DNA of 64,000 nucleotides from Alligator mississippiensis (lineage: Eukaryota; Chordata; Crocodylia; Alligatoridae): assembly GCF_030867095.1 (NCBI RefSeq), contig NC_081835.1, positions 43,693,892 to 43,757,891 of the forward strand, in the 5' to 3' direction. This document shows positions 1 through 11,222 of this stretch, piece after piece. The position numbers and the translations under genes are program-made. The first letter of the stretch is position 1. Each line of letters starts with the position of its first letter. A model generated the notes under the pieces. That model saw nothing but the letters and a program-made list of their open reading frames with translations, was not told where the DNA came from and did not search any database.

Positions 1-88
1 TCTACCCCACACTTCCACAAATGCAAGAGCTAGCAAGTCTAACCTCCAAACCCTCTGCAAGCAATGCAGACACCTTCTCAGCACTTAC

Positions 89-1072
89 CTCAGACAGGTA
101 TTTGGGGGAGAGCCTATAGGAAACCCTGGAATATGCTATCACAGGCAAGCTCCACTCCAAGTTGAACCGTGCCACCCGGAAGGCCTCCAGCAGGCGGTGG
201 TGGACATAGCGCCGGCGCTCAGACTCTGGCAGTTTGGGCGGAAGATAGATGCTCGGGTAGAGTGCAGTGGACACCTCCCACAGCCACGTGAGCTGGTTGT
301 TTCGTGCCATCTCTAGCAGGCTGCATTTGCCAGTGTAGTTGTCCTCTTTCTCCCAGTTGTTGTTGAAACAGTTGGGGAACCCATAGAAGCCCCAGAAGCC
401 CCCTGGTCTCAGCGCCTTCCCCAGTGTCAACGTCCTCTCCATGAGCACTTGTGCTGCTTCCTCAAATTCCACCTCAGCCAAGAGGGCTCGTTTCTTGACT
501 GGCAACTCTGGAAACCTCTCCCAGACCCACTGCACAGAGGTCTCCCTGTATATTCTCTTGGTGCCCCAGTTCCGTACCCAGAGCGGTCTCCACTCCTCCC
601 AGTCCACCACTGCCAGACCATGGAAGTCCTGATGCAGAAGCTCACAGATTTTCAATGAGGCCTGCTCTAGGTGCCTCTTGAGGTGGACTTTCTGGGGTAT
701 CCCACCATGGTAGGGTTTCCCCTCTTGGGAGATGTATGGATAAAGTCCAAACTTGTTCTTGTAGAAAATGGTCATGTTTTGTCCCTGGAACTCATTGCCT
801 TGATTCTCCACAATGCCATAGTCCCCAAGAGGCAGGGCGACCCCAAATCGCTGTTGGCACTTTGTCGTGGGCATGTTCCAAACCACAACAAATGGCTTGT
901 CCTGGACAATGGGGTCAGGAGATGGTCTCTCCCAACCATGCCCCCTGAGGGACTGGCCAGCTCCAAGGCAGCGCATGACACAGATCCAAAAGATGAGGAC
1001 CACAGTCATGGTGGATGCCCTGTGATTATGACTGGCCTGGGGTCCTTCCTGCTGTGTTTCAGAATGAGCGCC
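89..1072 (-). CDS. HYAL3: HYAL3, first coding exon (gene continues left of window)
   Basis: Glycoside hydrolase family 56 hyaluronidase; by family it would cleave hyaluronan, though HYAL3 activity in mammals is weak or disputed. The ATG lies at 1009 in a good context, and 921 coding bases (307 codons) run to a GAG|GTAAGT donor at 89/88. Visible are a hydrophobic N-terminal signal segment (residues 1-18), the family motif FVVVWNMPTTKC near residue 40, NMTIFY near 78, the catalytic AVVDWEEW with Asp and Glu near residues 136 and 138, and LRPGGFWGFYGFP downstream. A likely acceptor (ccccttccag) at 1073-1082 puts about 63 bases of 5'UTR in this exon. The last exons, expected to encode GESAALG and the EGF-like region, are outside the window. 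HYAL3 is preferred over other paralogues because it lies beside NAA80, as in mammals. No disruption is seen in this exon. Confidence 0.9.
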
Positions 1073-1604
1073 CTGGAAGGGGAGAGGAAAACACAATCAA
1101 AATGAGATTAGCAAACCCAGGCAACCTCAGCATAAAGCAAGACAGATTGCTCCTCTTTCTCATCCATAAGAAGGTCCCCTCTCTTAAGCCGTCTCCTATC
1201 ATAATAGGACTGACCATTCTGGCCTGCCCCAGAAGAAAGCCTGGCAAATGAAGGCCACAGGCTTATTCCACAGAATTCAGTGAAAAGGCCTAGAAGCATG
1301 TAAGTGAGGTCATACTGACATCACAAAGAGCTGCTGGGAAGGAGGCTGCAAGCAGTTTTATTCCCAGAGATTAAGCAAGAACAACCCAGGTCTGTTGTGA
1401 CCTGTTCTATATCTGTCCTCCTCTACCTCACTCCTAATTATGGATATATAGCAGCATTTCTCTGAGTGCCCTGTACCCAAACAGTCCTGAACCCAGTCTT
1501 TGCCAGCTCACAAGCATCTCCACTGCTTCCTGCTGCCTGGGAAGAGAAGGACACTTAATTCAATAGCAGGATTTTCCACTTGGGTCCTTGCTTCTGCCTC
1601 CACA

Positions 1605-1675
1605 GCATAGATCATAGGGCTGGAAGGGACCTCAAGGATCACCAAATCCAATCTCTGCCCCCTACTTTCTTTTTT
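1605..1675 (-). repeat. CR1 LINE 3'-end fragment
   Basis: The sequence reads catagatcatagggctggaa followed by the GGGACCTCAAGGATCA core. This is the reverse complement of a CR1 3' terminus. Only the terminal ~70 bases are recognisable. Confidence 0.6.
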
Positions 1676-1764
1676 TTTTCCCCTATGCAGGGAAATGGCC
1701 ATGACTCCAGCCTGATACCAGCCACAAGCATCATCCCATTATCACTGCAGCTGGAAAAGGGACC

Positions 1765-1950
1765 TTTTGAAACAGCTGAGCTCAGTTCCCAGCTCTGCAG
1801 ACTCTGTTTCTGGCCCTAGGCAAGTTGGTTAGGCTGGGATGGGCAAAGGGGCCCAGGATAGCTCACTCCAGCTGATGCTGCCTTAGGCTTCTCTGGAGTT
1901 TCCTCTGCTTCCCAACTTGTAAAATGAGGAAAAGCATCTGTCCTTCTTCC
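1765..1950 (+). repeat. MIR-like (CORE-SINE) remnant
   Basis: The pieces 'cagctctgcagactctgttt', 'ctaggcaagttggtta' and 'cttgtaaaatgagga' follow the order of a MIR SINE core and tail (variable base, then 'gccctgggcaagt', then 'ctgtaaaatgg'). It is diverged, with an extra stretch in the middle. Confidence 0.45.
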
Positions 1951-4900
1951 CATGCCCTGTGACTCTGTGTTCCTTGGGGCACCGATTGTCTCACCCTATG
2001 CTCCTGCAGCAACAAGCCTGATGGGGTCCTGATCCTGGTCAGGCACCACTGCAACTGTTTCTTTCTTTCTCCTTTCTGAGCTTTTGGTGGCTCAGTGCTC
2101 AGACAGCTGACAGTGTTCTGCTTGCAACACCCTAGGCCACTCCCTCTGAGAAAGGCCAAGCAGCAGAGAGGGACATGTTCCCCACCTACCAAAGGAAGCA
2201 AAGGTGGGAAGTTGACCCTGCATGTACATCAAGGAGTGAAGCCCCAAATTACAGAGAGCCTGAAGGAAGATTATCCAAGGCAACTGAAGGCAACAGAAGG
2301 CAAAAGAGTTAGACATTAAATCCCTCTCTGCCCCCTAAGGTGCAGGTCCAGAGGGAAGATGGCAATAAAATAACCAGTCTAAGGTGCTCCCTTGAAGCTC
2401 CTCCAATAGCTGTGGAGTCTCAGGCAGAATCAATGGAAACACTTCCACTGGCTAAATCAGGGTCTGGGTCACAGAGCTGGGGCAGCAGATGCCAGCAATG
2501 CTGGGATCTTCAAAGGGAGAGGATTAGGAGTGGGGTCAGGCTCAGGTGCCCCATGACCACCCAGGGACATGCTGTAATCCCCCTTGCAATGCACTGCCTG
2601 GGCTCTCATGGCCTCGCAGAACCCTGCAGACATGCTCTAATCCCCCCTGAAATACCTGCCTAGGCTGTAGCACAGCTCAGTTACAACTGACCTTGTTGCT
2701 TGAATTTCACCTACCTTTTCCATGTCTACTTTCAAAGCCTGTGCCACTCCACATACGCATTTTCCCAATGAAAATATGCCAGTGCTTTAGGCAGACGCTG
2801 CGCTAGCAAGCACAGACCAATGCCGCAAGTGCCCTGACAGCAGCAACCCCATAGGCGCAACCCAGTCCTTCCCAGGGCTCCTCCAATAACAGGCTTCCAA
2901 ATGCATTTCAGCAGTAGTAGCACAGGCTGTGCAGCCCCATCAGCCCTGCAATAACCATGGGCATTTACTCACCTCAGCTCAGGCTGTTAGCAAAGCTTGA
3001 TTTATGCTACTAGAAGCACAAACACAGCTGAAGCTGGAGGCATAACTCCAAGCTGGCAGCTGTAGTAGACTATTATCCTGCCATGTGAACCAACCACAGG
3101 AAGAGGAGGCAAAGACACACCCTCCCAGTGTGAGTTGCAGGTGCTCTTTCACAAGTCTAGGGTAACCAGCCAGAGCACCAGTCCTGTACATGGGTGTAGA
3201 AATGTGGTTGGGAAAGAGCATTTCTACTATGGGAACTTCCAAAAGCAGCTCAGCAATGTCCTTGCCTGGGGACATCATGTGACCCAAACGTCTTCAGCAA
3301 GGATCCCAGACCACCTGCTCCATCAGCAGAGGCAGCCGCTAGAGGGCTTGGATCATGCAGCATTACAGAGAGGCTGGCTGGCACAGACAGCTGCTTCATA
3401 ACCAGAACCCCCACTTCCTGGGCTCCCTAACGCACCCCCTTCACATTTGTTACACCAGAAGTCATGGTATTGTCTGGGCTAGCTTGAAGCTTCACCTAGA
3501 GAAAACATTTTCATATCCCGCATCCCAGGCCAACTTACCAGGGAGATGATGCAGGACACCAGCTGTAGAGTATATTATATCAACAGCCACATGACTTTAA
3601 TGGGGGAGGCCTCCAATGAGCTTCTGGTACCCAAGCACAGTGGCTCATGTTATCATCTCAGCCAGTTCCTACACTGGCCCACAATGGCATTGTTGGGAGG
3701 CAAAGGTACTGCAGCTCCTTCCATTTGGCAAGCCGCACATATACCTGCAGGTCAGTGCAATTGCCCACCTGTGCGACTGCCCTTTCCGGGCACTAGGAGC
3801 ACATGGGGATGGGTGGATAAGTGAGGAGGTAACGGGTCAGTTGATCCCCTTCCCCCAAATATCCCAGCACTTCGGATTGACCTAAAACAACACACACCAT
3901 CTCTTCCCAACTCAAGGACCCACCTGAACCCTCCCAAGGAATCTCTACATAGAGATCCTGTGAGCCTACTGGGAAAGCGGATTGAGTGGATCCCTGGCAC
4001 AGGCAAGGGTTTCTATCCCAAAGGTTGGCTGTGTTTCACTGGCAGGAGAAACAACTGCATTAGAGCAGCCACACAAGCTTTGTGCAAGGAGGCCAAGTGA
4101 AGACTTTGCATGAGAAAGCCTTGAGACAGTTCAGGGACTAATTCCATTTTACTCAGAGCACAGAGCTTCAGGGACGAGCTCCTAGCTCAGACCCATTTCC
4201 CTGGTACCTGGCCTCTCACAGCAGAGGGTAGTGGGACTTCTCCACACCCAGGAAGACCATGATACAAGATCCAGGCTTCCTTCTGTCAACCTTAGAGGAT
4301 ACCCAGCCATTCCAAGGCACTTGAGGGCAAGAACTGTTGTATCTTTGTCATCACCTTGACTCCAGAGGCTGTGAGTCCCTTCTGCAGTTGTTTAGGCCAT
4401 GCCATGCTTGGTACCAGGAGGCAATACCATCTGGGAACTGGAAAGGCAGGTGGAACCACAGGGTCCCTGTGTCCAGCATCCTGAATAAAAAGTCCCCTTT
4501 CCATTAATTACAGAGACCAGACACTTTTCTGCAGTAAGGAGCCTCAATGTGATGCTGGCAGCACAGGAGTCCATGGCCTAAAATAATCCAACCCCTTTCA
4601 TTGTGCTTTAACAACAAACTCCTCCTTAGACTGCCGCACCTTGCTAATCCACACGCACAAAACCAGCAGCATCTCTCCACCCTCAGATCTATGGAAGACC
4701 AACAGAGCTATGGTAAGAGCCCACAGTACTGAAATGTGCCCTCATCTCAGTTATGAAACAGTCTGAGAACTGGTTCCCATCATATCATGAAGCAACTTCC
4801 TGGGTTAAAAGTTGATCTGAAATTGTTCCAAAAAAAGAACAAGCGCCATCTGAGGAAGGTGCTCGCCTGGGTTGAAGCCCTGAATTTACCCGCTTCCTTG

Positions 4901-5640
4901 CAAAATCTGCATTTACAACAGGATCTCCCGGCAAAGAAGGCAAAGTTCTATCTGAAAAGCAGAAAGGAGTCTGCTTTCTAGTGTCTCTCTGGCCACTCCT
5001 ACTGCTGGTGCCACAACTTCCTGGAGCCATTGTGTTCCCCTCTCCCAGGGCCAGCAAAGGGTCACTCAAGATACGTGCAAGCCTAGGATAGTGCACACAG
5101 GGCTTCTGCACCTTGTTTGCAAAAGCACCTGGGGAAAAGGAGCAAATTCCTTCTCCAAAGCTCATCCTAAGGGCTCTTGTGCCTGTAAATTTATAGGACC
5201 CCAGTTTAATTAACCCCAGTTCACCCCAGTTTAATTAACCCCACCCCTGGGACGTCCTCCAAAGAAGACAAGTCAGACACAGTCAGTTGCAAGATAAAAT
5301 ATGAGAGTAAGAAGAGGCAATGTTGCAGAGATGGGAGTGTGGGGGAAGAAGGAAGCAGGGGCGGGGGGAAAAGTAGGCCAGCTCCCGGATAAGGGAAGAG
5401 GACTAAAAGCTCCTGCTCCTGAGCCCTGGCTGGAAGGTCCCTCCCACACCAACCCCTGCCTTGTGCAGCAAGTGCCTGGGGCAGAGCCCATGGTCCTGGG
5501 CTTTGGTGGTTGCTGCATCGGTCAGGAGGAGAACATTTTCCCTCCGCTGGTACAGAGGGTTTTGTTTGTTTGCTTTTGTATTTGTTTTTTAGGCTTTTCT
5601 CAGAAGCAGAGGGTGTTGGCTGCAGCCAAGGCTGGGGATT
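1951..5640. other. Gene-free stretch, nothing certain
   Basis: This interval lies between the HYAL3 first coding exon and NAA80, so it is probably intron of a HYAL3 transcript that starts further upstream. I recognise no gene. A short tandem repeat built on cccagtttaattaacccc occurs twice at about 5,201-5,246. The rest is unremarkable unique-looking sequence. Confidence 0.5.
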
Positions 5641-5649
5641 TTGGCTGGG

Positions 5650-6080
5650 GTGCGTCAGTGCTCCTGCTGGGACTTAAAACTTCCTGGCTAGAGAGTCTTG
5701 CCCCTCTGCTTGGGGTCAGACCAATTGCCATTTGTGTGGTCAGGAAGGAATTTTACCCCATGGTCAGATTGGTGCAGACTGTGGGGTTTTTGCCTTCCTT
5801 TGTAGCAAGGGATGAGGCCCTCTTTCTGAGTTCTCTTGAGCAAATTTTTAACAACCTTTGCAGCTGCAGGATATTGGCCAACATGGTCCCCATGCTTCAC
5901 CAGTGGCAGATTTGGGTGTTATGTCTTATGTTATGTCAGGGTTAAGTGTGCAGTTTTGCTAAGAGTTTAAACAATAGATTTGTCTAGGATGGTTTGGATA
6001 GGGAAGATCATGCCTCAGGTAGGGGGTTGGACTACACCTTGCAAGGTCCTTTCCAGCCCTGCTTCTCTATGGGCACAGAC
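5650..6080 (+). repeat. Interspersed repeat with CR1-like 3' end
   Basis: The segment contains 'ggaaggaattttacccc', 'ggggtttttgccttcctttg' and ends with 'gggttggactaca' then 'aaggtcctttccagccctg'. This wording is familiar from reptile interspersed repeats with a CR1-type 3' terminus. I cannot name the exact family. Confidence 0.5.
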
Positions 6081-6172
6081 AGAAGTGCAGCTCCCAGCTG
6101 TAACTCGGAATGCTTTGCAGAAACTGTTCTGAATTACAACAATCCCCCAAACCAAAAAGAAGTTCAGCATTT

Positions 6173-6196
6173 TGTATTTTTTTTTTTTTTTTTGTT
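6173..6196. repeat. Poly-T tract
   Basis: A run of about 18 thymines preceded and followed by T-rich bases. It may be an ageing A-tail of a minus-strand insertion, but no element body is recognisable beside it. Confidence 0.6.
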
Positions 6197-7099
6197 TACG
6201 GAGGGAGGTACAGGAGAAGCCTGCAGCTGGTTTCCCTTTGCAATGGCCCTTCCTCCCTCCCACCTGTCCCTGTTTTTAGAATGGGAGGGGTGAAATGGGG
6301 GGGAAAGGATCAGAAGAAGCTCATTCTAGGGGTTCCCCAGCCAGTACTGCAGGGTGGGGTGAGTGAACCAGATCCCCCCCACCATGGGGAGGGGAGGGGG
6401 GGCTCCAGTACACCCACCCCACCCTCCAACAGGAATTGAAAAAAACCCAGACCAAACTCCTTCTGCTTGCTCCCTTTGCTCTCTCCAATTTTGAAAACAG
6501 CTTGAAGGATGGCAGGCAGCACAGACACAAGTTACAGAAGATGCTATGTTTTGAAATGTCTTCATCTGAACCCACTTACAATGAGGGTTCATATTTTTGC
6601 CCAATCAGCCATTTTTTAAGCAGTCTACAGCCAAGAACGTGTATCTCATCATGGCTATAGACTGCTTTCTGTGGCCAGATTTGGTGAAAATGGTCACTTC
6701 TGTCTGCACCCTAGGACTCTATGATCGTCATCTGGGAGGTAAAGCTAGGGAGGTAAGGCTGCTGGTGGTGGCTTAACAGGACCTAGCCCCTCCCCCTCTC
6801 AGTACTGGCAACTGCTGAACCCCGGGCTCGGGTCTTGCACCGATCACGCTGATGAGTAAATCCTGTGCTCAGGGTTGTAATCCCTTCTCTAGGACTGACG
6901 GTTTAGAACTAACTGCTGTGAAGTTACAGGGTAAGAATGAAACCCTTGGACCTTAAGGGATTTTATAAGAGCAATAGGACTAGTTTGAATGATCATAGCT
7001 AGAGGTTACAGCATTCTCTTGAACGACAAGGGGAAAGAGCAACCTTTCCCTCTGAGCTGGCAGTGGACAGCAGGTAATCTCCAGCTTCATAACCTAGCA

Positions 7100-7275
7100 G
7101 ATGGTGCAGCAGACTGGGACTGAGGAGACTTGAATTCTGTTCCTGCCTCTGCCAATGATCCTCTAGATAACAAGCTTGGGCCAGTTGCTTAATCTACCTT
7201 GTGCCTTAGTTTGCTAATCTTTAAAAATGACAAAACTGACCTTTTGTAAAATGCTACAAATGAAAATTACTGCAA
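7100..7275 (+). repeat. MIR-like (CORE-SINE) element
   Basis: The order 'gacttgaattctgttcctgc', 'ctctgcc', 'cttgggccagttgcttaatc', 'tgccttagtttgctaatctt' and 'aaaatgacaa' matches the MIR consensus over most of its length. This is the clearest SINE in the window. Confidence 0.75.
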
Positions 7276-7331
7276 GAGAGAGGCTGATCACCTGCATGAG
7301 TTCAGCATCCAGTTCTCAGGACACCCTAGTC

Positions 7332-7596
7332 CAGGGGTAGGCAACATTTTTTGGCCGGAGTACTGAAAAAACCACAATGTCTACCTTGGAAGGTGCCAGA
7401 GTGCAGACATGCAGAGCCCAGAGCAGCTGTTTGCAGCCTCCCGGCTGCAGCCGGCCCATGCATCCCGGTCTGCTTGCAGCAGGGCTTGCAGCCTTCCAGC
7501 TGCCTGCTGGGAACGGCCTGGGCTGGTGGTGGTGTGCTGAGCAAAATGGCCTTGCGTGCCATACTCGGCACACATGCTGTGGGTTGCTGACCCCTG
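7332..7596. mobile_element. hAT-type MITE with terminal inverted repeats
   Basis: The left end is CAGGGGTAGGCAAC and the right end, read on the other strand, is CAGGGGTCAGCAAC. Eight-base flanks ccctagtc (7324-7331) and ccgtagtc (7597-7604) differ at one position, as expected for an old hAT target duplication. At 265 bases with no transposase, it is a non-autonomous element. Confidence 0.85.
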
Positions 7597-7604
7597 CCGT
7601 AGTC

Positions 7605-10210
7605 ACTGGACCAAGCTTCTAATGTCTGTTCACCATGGTCCAGATGCTAAGCCCTTTGAGGACAGCGAAAGTCTTCCCTCGACACGGGTAGCTGGACTTG
7701 GACAGCAGCTCTGGCTGAGGATCCCTGGGTGACTCGTTGCATCCTGTCACTCTCTCATGACTGGCCCTGGTGACTAAAATCAGCTCCATCTCACCACCAA
7801 GGCTGCCACTGTTTCACTTCAAGCTCGTGCTTCTGATGCAGCAGGTCGCAAGTTCCGACCCTGCTGATGAATCCCCTTCACATGCATCCACTGAGTTTTG
7901 TGAAGACACCCCAAGCAGAGCCAATGAGCTCAGGCTCCTCCTCAAGGTGCCATTAAACATGAACCATCAGTAACCTCAGCACCTTTTCCATGCACAGGAG
8001 GCTCAGACTAGGGGTCTCTAACCTGTTCTTCGGGGCCATAATGGGTATGTGGGGACTGAACTGCCCAGTCACAGGCTGTGTATCCCCAAGCTTGAAAAAC
8101 AGGGCTTATGGGCTGAAAAGCCTCTCCCCAGCCAGCTCTGGAGAACCTCCCCTTTTTGAAGCCCACACTGAGCCACTTTGGAAGTACTCCTCTCAGGGCT
8201 GAGGTGGGAGTGAACCCGAGCATGGCAAGCCCAATTCACCAGGCTCCTCAGAGACATGCTAGCAGGAAGAGCAACCCCGTGTTAGGGGATTCCTCCATCG
8301 TCCCAACTGACCATTCTTTAATGACACAGAGCACCGGAAAGGGCCCTGCCACATCAGGCAAAGTCATGGAGCCAGGCCTAGTGCCCCAAAACACCTCACC
8401 AGGAGCATGTCACTCCAAGGCCAAAGAAACATCTTGTAACACAGCATGAGGAGGAACAGGACGGGGCGGTGCAAGTGCCAGGCAGCAGTGCCACCCACTG
8501 GGCAGTGACTGTCCCCTCAGTGGCACCTGCCTCCCCAGGCCCGAGCACCTAGTGTAACTGCTGCTCTGAAGTTGCTGCAAGCAGTGGACACAAGGCTGCA
8601 GTGCTCAGCTGAACCCTGCTCTGCTAGGAGCAGGCACCCATCTCTGCTCCCACCCAAACTCAACTGGGCACTCAGCTGGGTCTTGCCACCAGAGTCCAAG
8701 AAGTCCTCTGCAGGGACAAAGTCTCTCCTCTGTATGGCACAGCTACATGCTCTATACGGGGCATTGCCTGCAGCTGGGGATGGGCCCCTGCTGGCTTCAG
8801 GGGGCAGGACATGCCCATTGCCCTGCTCTGTTCCTTACTTGCACAGCAGTGTCATAACCCTGGCTGCCCCAATGACCCCTTCGAAGTGGGAGGACTAGAA
8901 ACAGAAGCATGTGTACCAGGGGCCAGTAGTAAAGTGAATGCTGTGGTCCCCCTGCCTACCCCCTCCCACCTACTTCTGTCCCCTGCCCTCCTCATCTCCC
9001 CTCTTTTTTCCCCATCCCCTCCCCATTTCCTCCTGAATCCTTCCTCACCAACACACCCTCCTGCCCCAGCCCCCTTCTGTTGTGTGCCATGCTGGACGTT
9101 GTCTGCTCAGCACTGGGTGGAGCTGACTTTCATTTCATGGTCATCTCCTTGCCCAAGTTGTGAAGGTCACAACTTATTACCTGCATTCCCCACCATCAGC
9201 CCTCCTCCCGAAGGGCCCCCTCCCCTCACCAGCTCCATCTCCTCCCTGCCTACCAAAGCCATGGAGCAAATTCCCGGTGCAGCCAGACTGAAGTCAATGG
9301 AGCTGCACCAATTCCCTTCAACAGAAACCTAACTCCTCACATTGTAGCAATAGAAAATCTACAGGGGCTCATTTGCTGACTCCCTTCATGCCTCCTAGTC
9401 ACTGCCCATGGCTACAAGATGCATTGCGGCAGGTAAGCCAGAGCCAGTCATGCGAGCACAGGCTGGTTTGTTTCCATCCACAGATTTAAGAGATCACAAC
9501 AGAAGCAAGGCATACATTGGTCACTGCAGAGCATAACATGCTCCCAGCACATCGATGACATCCGTGCACAACAACGGCATAGAAGGGGCTGGCTCCAGAT
9601 TTTAAGGTTGATCCAATCCTGGGCTCAGCAATTGCACACCGTTTCTTTTACAGTGAGATCATGGCAGAGGCCCAGAAGGGCAGGCTCCAGTTTGGTGCCC
9701 CTGCAGTTAGAGATCCCTGGTTTATTAGCAAACATTTTTATTTCCAACTGCCATCCCTGCCCACCACCTCACTAGGGGAGTCAGGAGCCAAGCTGGACCC
9801 TCCCCACCTCATACATGGTCAAAAAGGAACAATGTATCTACAGACAGGACTCCAGGAGCCCTGTTCTCCAGCTGGGTTACTGGGAAAGCAACTGACCAGA
9901 GCTTAGTTACCAGCACACATGCTGATGCACAAGCAGACCAGGACTCCCAGCTCCCTTGTGAATCCCTTAGCAGGGCTAAGAGCTGATCCAGTTTGGCCAG
10001 AGGGACCATGCCTGGGGGAGCCTCTTTGCAGAGAAGAGCCATGCTTCTCAGCATCCCATGGGAAGAGTGGGAGGCAACTTGCCTCTAGTCTTCAGACCAC
10101 AGCAGTTTGGGACTCGCACCTCAGCTGATGCTGTTGTTACACTGCTTGCCAGACACTTCCCTGACGATCCAGGAGTGTAGGTGATTTGATGCTTCTCTGC
10201 CTTACATACC
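7605..10210. other. Gene-free stretch, nothing certain
   Basis: No exon or recognisable gene was found. Proline/serine-rich open frames near 8.8-9.3 kb come from C-rich DNA and show no conserved motif. A degraded minus-strand MIR-like piece may lie near 9,830-9,970 ('gactccaggagccctgttct'). Confidence 0.45.
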
Positions 10211-10211
10211 A

Positions 10212-10290
10212 GTTTCATAGAATCATAGAAAATAAGGGTGGGAAGGGACCTCACGAGGTCATCTAGTCCAACTGCTGCTCAAATGACTCT
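10212..10290 (-). repeat. CR1 LINE 3'-end fragment
   Basis: 'tttcatagaatcatagaaaa' followed by 'gggaagggacctcacgaggt' and 'catctagtccaactgc' is a reverse-complement CR1 3' terminus of avian/crocodilian type. Confidence 0.75.
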
Positions 10291-10335
10291 TGCCCAGGGC
10301 CCCAAACAACCCTAAGGCCACTACTGCTGACACCC

Positions 10336-10597
10336 TTTGCAGGGGCATGCAGGCAACAACTCATGGCTCTGCTCTGCACTTGGCCAGGATGGGACAGCAG
10401 GTGGGCATGGAGTAGCATCTGGGAGCAGGAAGGGCAGGTGGGCAGGGCCAGAGCCACAGTGCACCTGCACCATGCTGTCACTGTCCCTTGATCCCAGCTC
10501 CTGCCCACCCACTCCCAGATGCTACTCCATACCCACCCACAGCCCCATCCCAAGCCAAGCGCAGAGCAGATTTGTTGTCCACTCCCCGCACGTCCCT
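10336..10597. repeat. Imperfect inverted repeat (foldback)
   Basis: The arms at about 10,367-10,444 and 10,501-10,570 are near reverse complements. For example, ggagtagcatctgggag pairs with ctcccagatgctactcc, and tctgctctgcacttgg with ccaagcgcagagcaga. Weaker pairing extends outward, and the loop is about 56 bases. It could be a foldback MITE or two copies of one repeat in opposite orientation. Confidence 0.65.
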
Positions 10598-11069
10598 GTC
10601 TGCGGAACCCACACCCGTTGCAGGGGCGTGTAGGGAGTGGATTGTGGCTCTACCTTGGCCCAGCACCGTCATTGCCCCATGATCCTGGCCTCACCCACCC
10701 TCCCACCTGTAGCCCCGTCTCATTTGCCTGGCCACGTGCCCTGCCTGTGCAGGTCCTGCGCCCAGTGGTGGGTACAGGGTGAACTTGCTGGGGGTGTTGG
10801 GGCAGCAGGGCTGGAACTACCAGTGGGGCTCAGGGGAAGCGAGTTCAGCTGCTGCGCTGCTCCAGCCCTACTGTGCACCTGGGGGCAGCAGGACCAGCTG
10901 CACACACCACAATCAGGGCTGCCTCCTGCATTGGGCTGGGCGGGACCAAGGGACTCGCCACAAGCCAGGCAAAATCAGACTGGATTCAGCCTTCAGGCTT
11001 CGCCACAAGCCAGACAAAATCCCTTGGCAGGCTGAATTCAGCCTGCAGACTGTATTTTGCCCACCCCTG
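10598..11069. mobile_element. Right part of a hAT-like element
   Basis: The sequence ends in TATTTTGCCCACCCCTG, the reverse complement of a CAGGGGTGGGCAAAATA hAT terminus, and is followed by ctctaggg, which fits the TCTAG-type target of other hAT copies here. The matching left end is not seen, so the left limit is arbitrary. Confidence 0.45.
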
Positions 11070-11185
11070 CTCTAGGGGACAGGAAAGGTGTTTCAACCCC
11101 AAAGGAGGTGGCAGTAAACAAATCAAAACTAGAGAGAAACAGGTTGGTAAGAGTTAGGGCAAGCCACTTCTCCCTGCCCCTCCAA

Positions 11186-11191
11186 CATTTA
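11186..11191 (-). terminator. Candidate NAA80 poly(A) signal (ATTAAA)
   Basis: ATTAAA on the minus strand, 32 bases after the NAA80 stop codon. It is the nearest poly(A)-like hexamer, but it is a variant and unusually close, so it is only a candidate. Confidence 0.3.
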
Positions 11192-11222
11192 ATCAGCTTT
11201 GCATTGGCACATTATACTGGAC

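Noticed and set aside
8811-9332. Pro/Ser-rich frame of 173 codons
   Set aside because: It comes from C-rich DNA, and no domain or splice signals support an exon.
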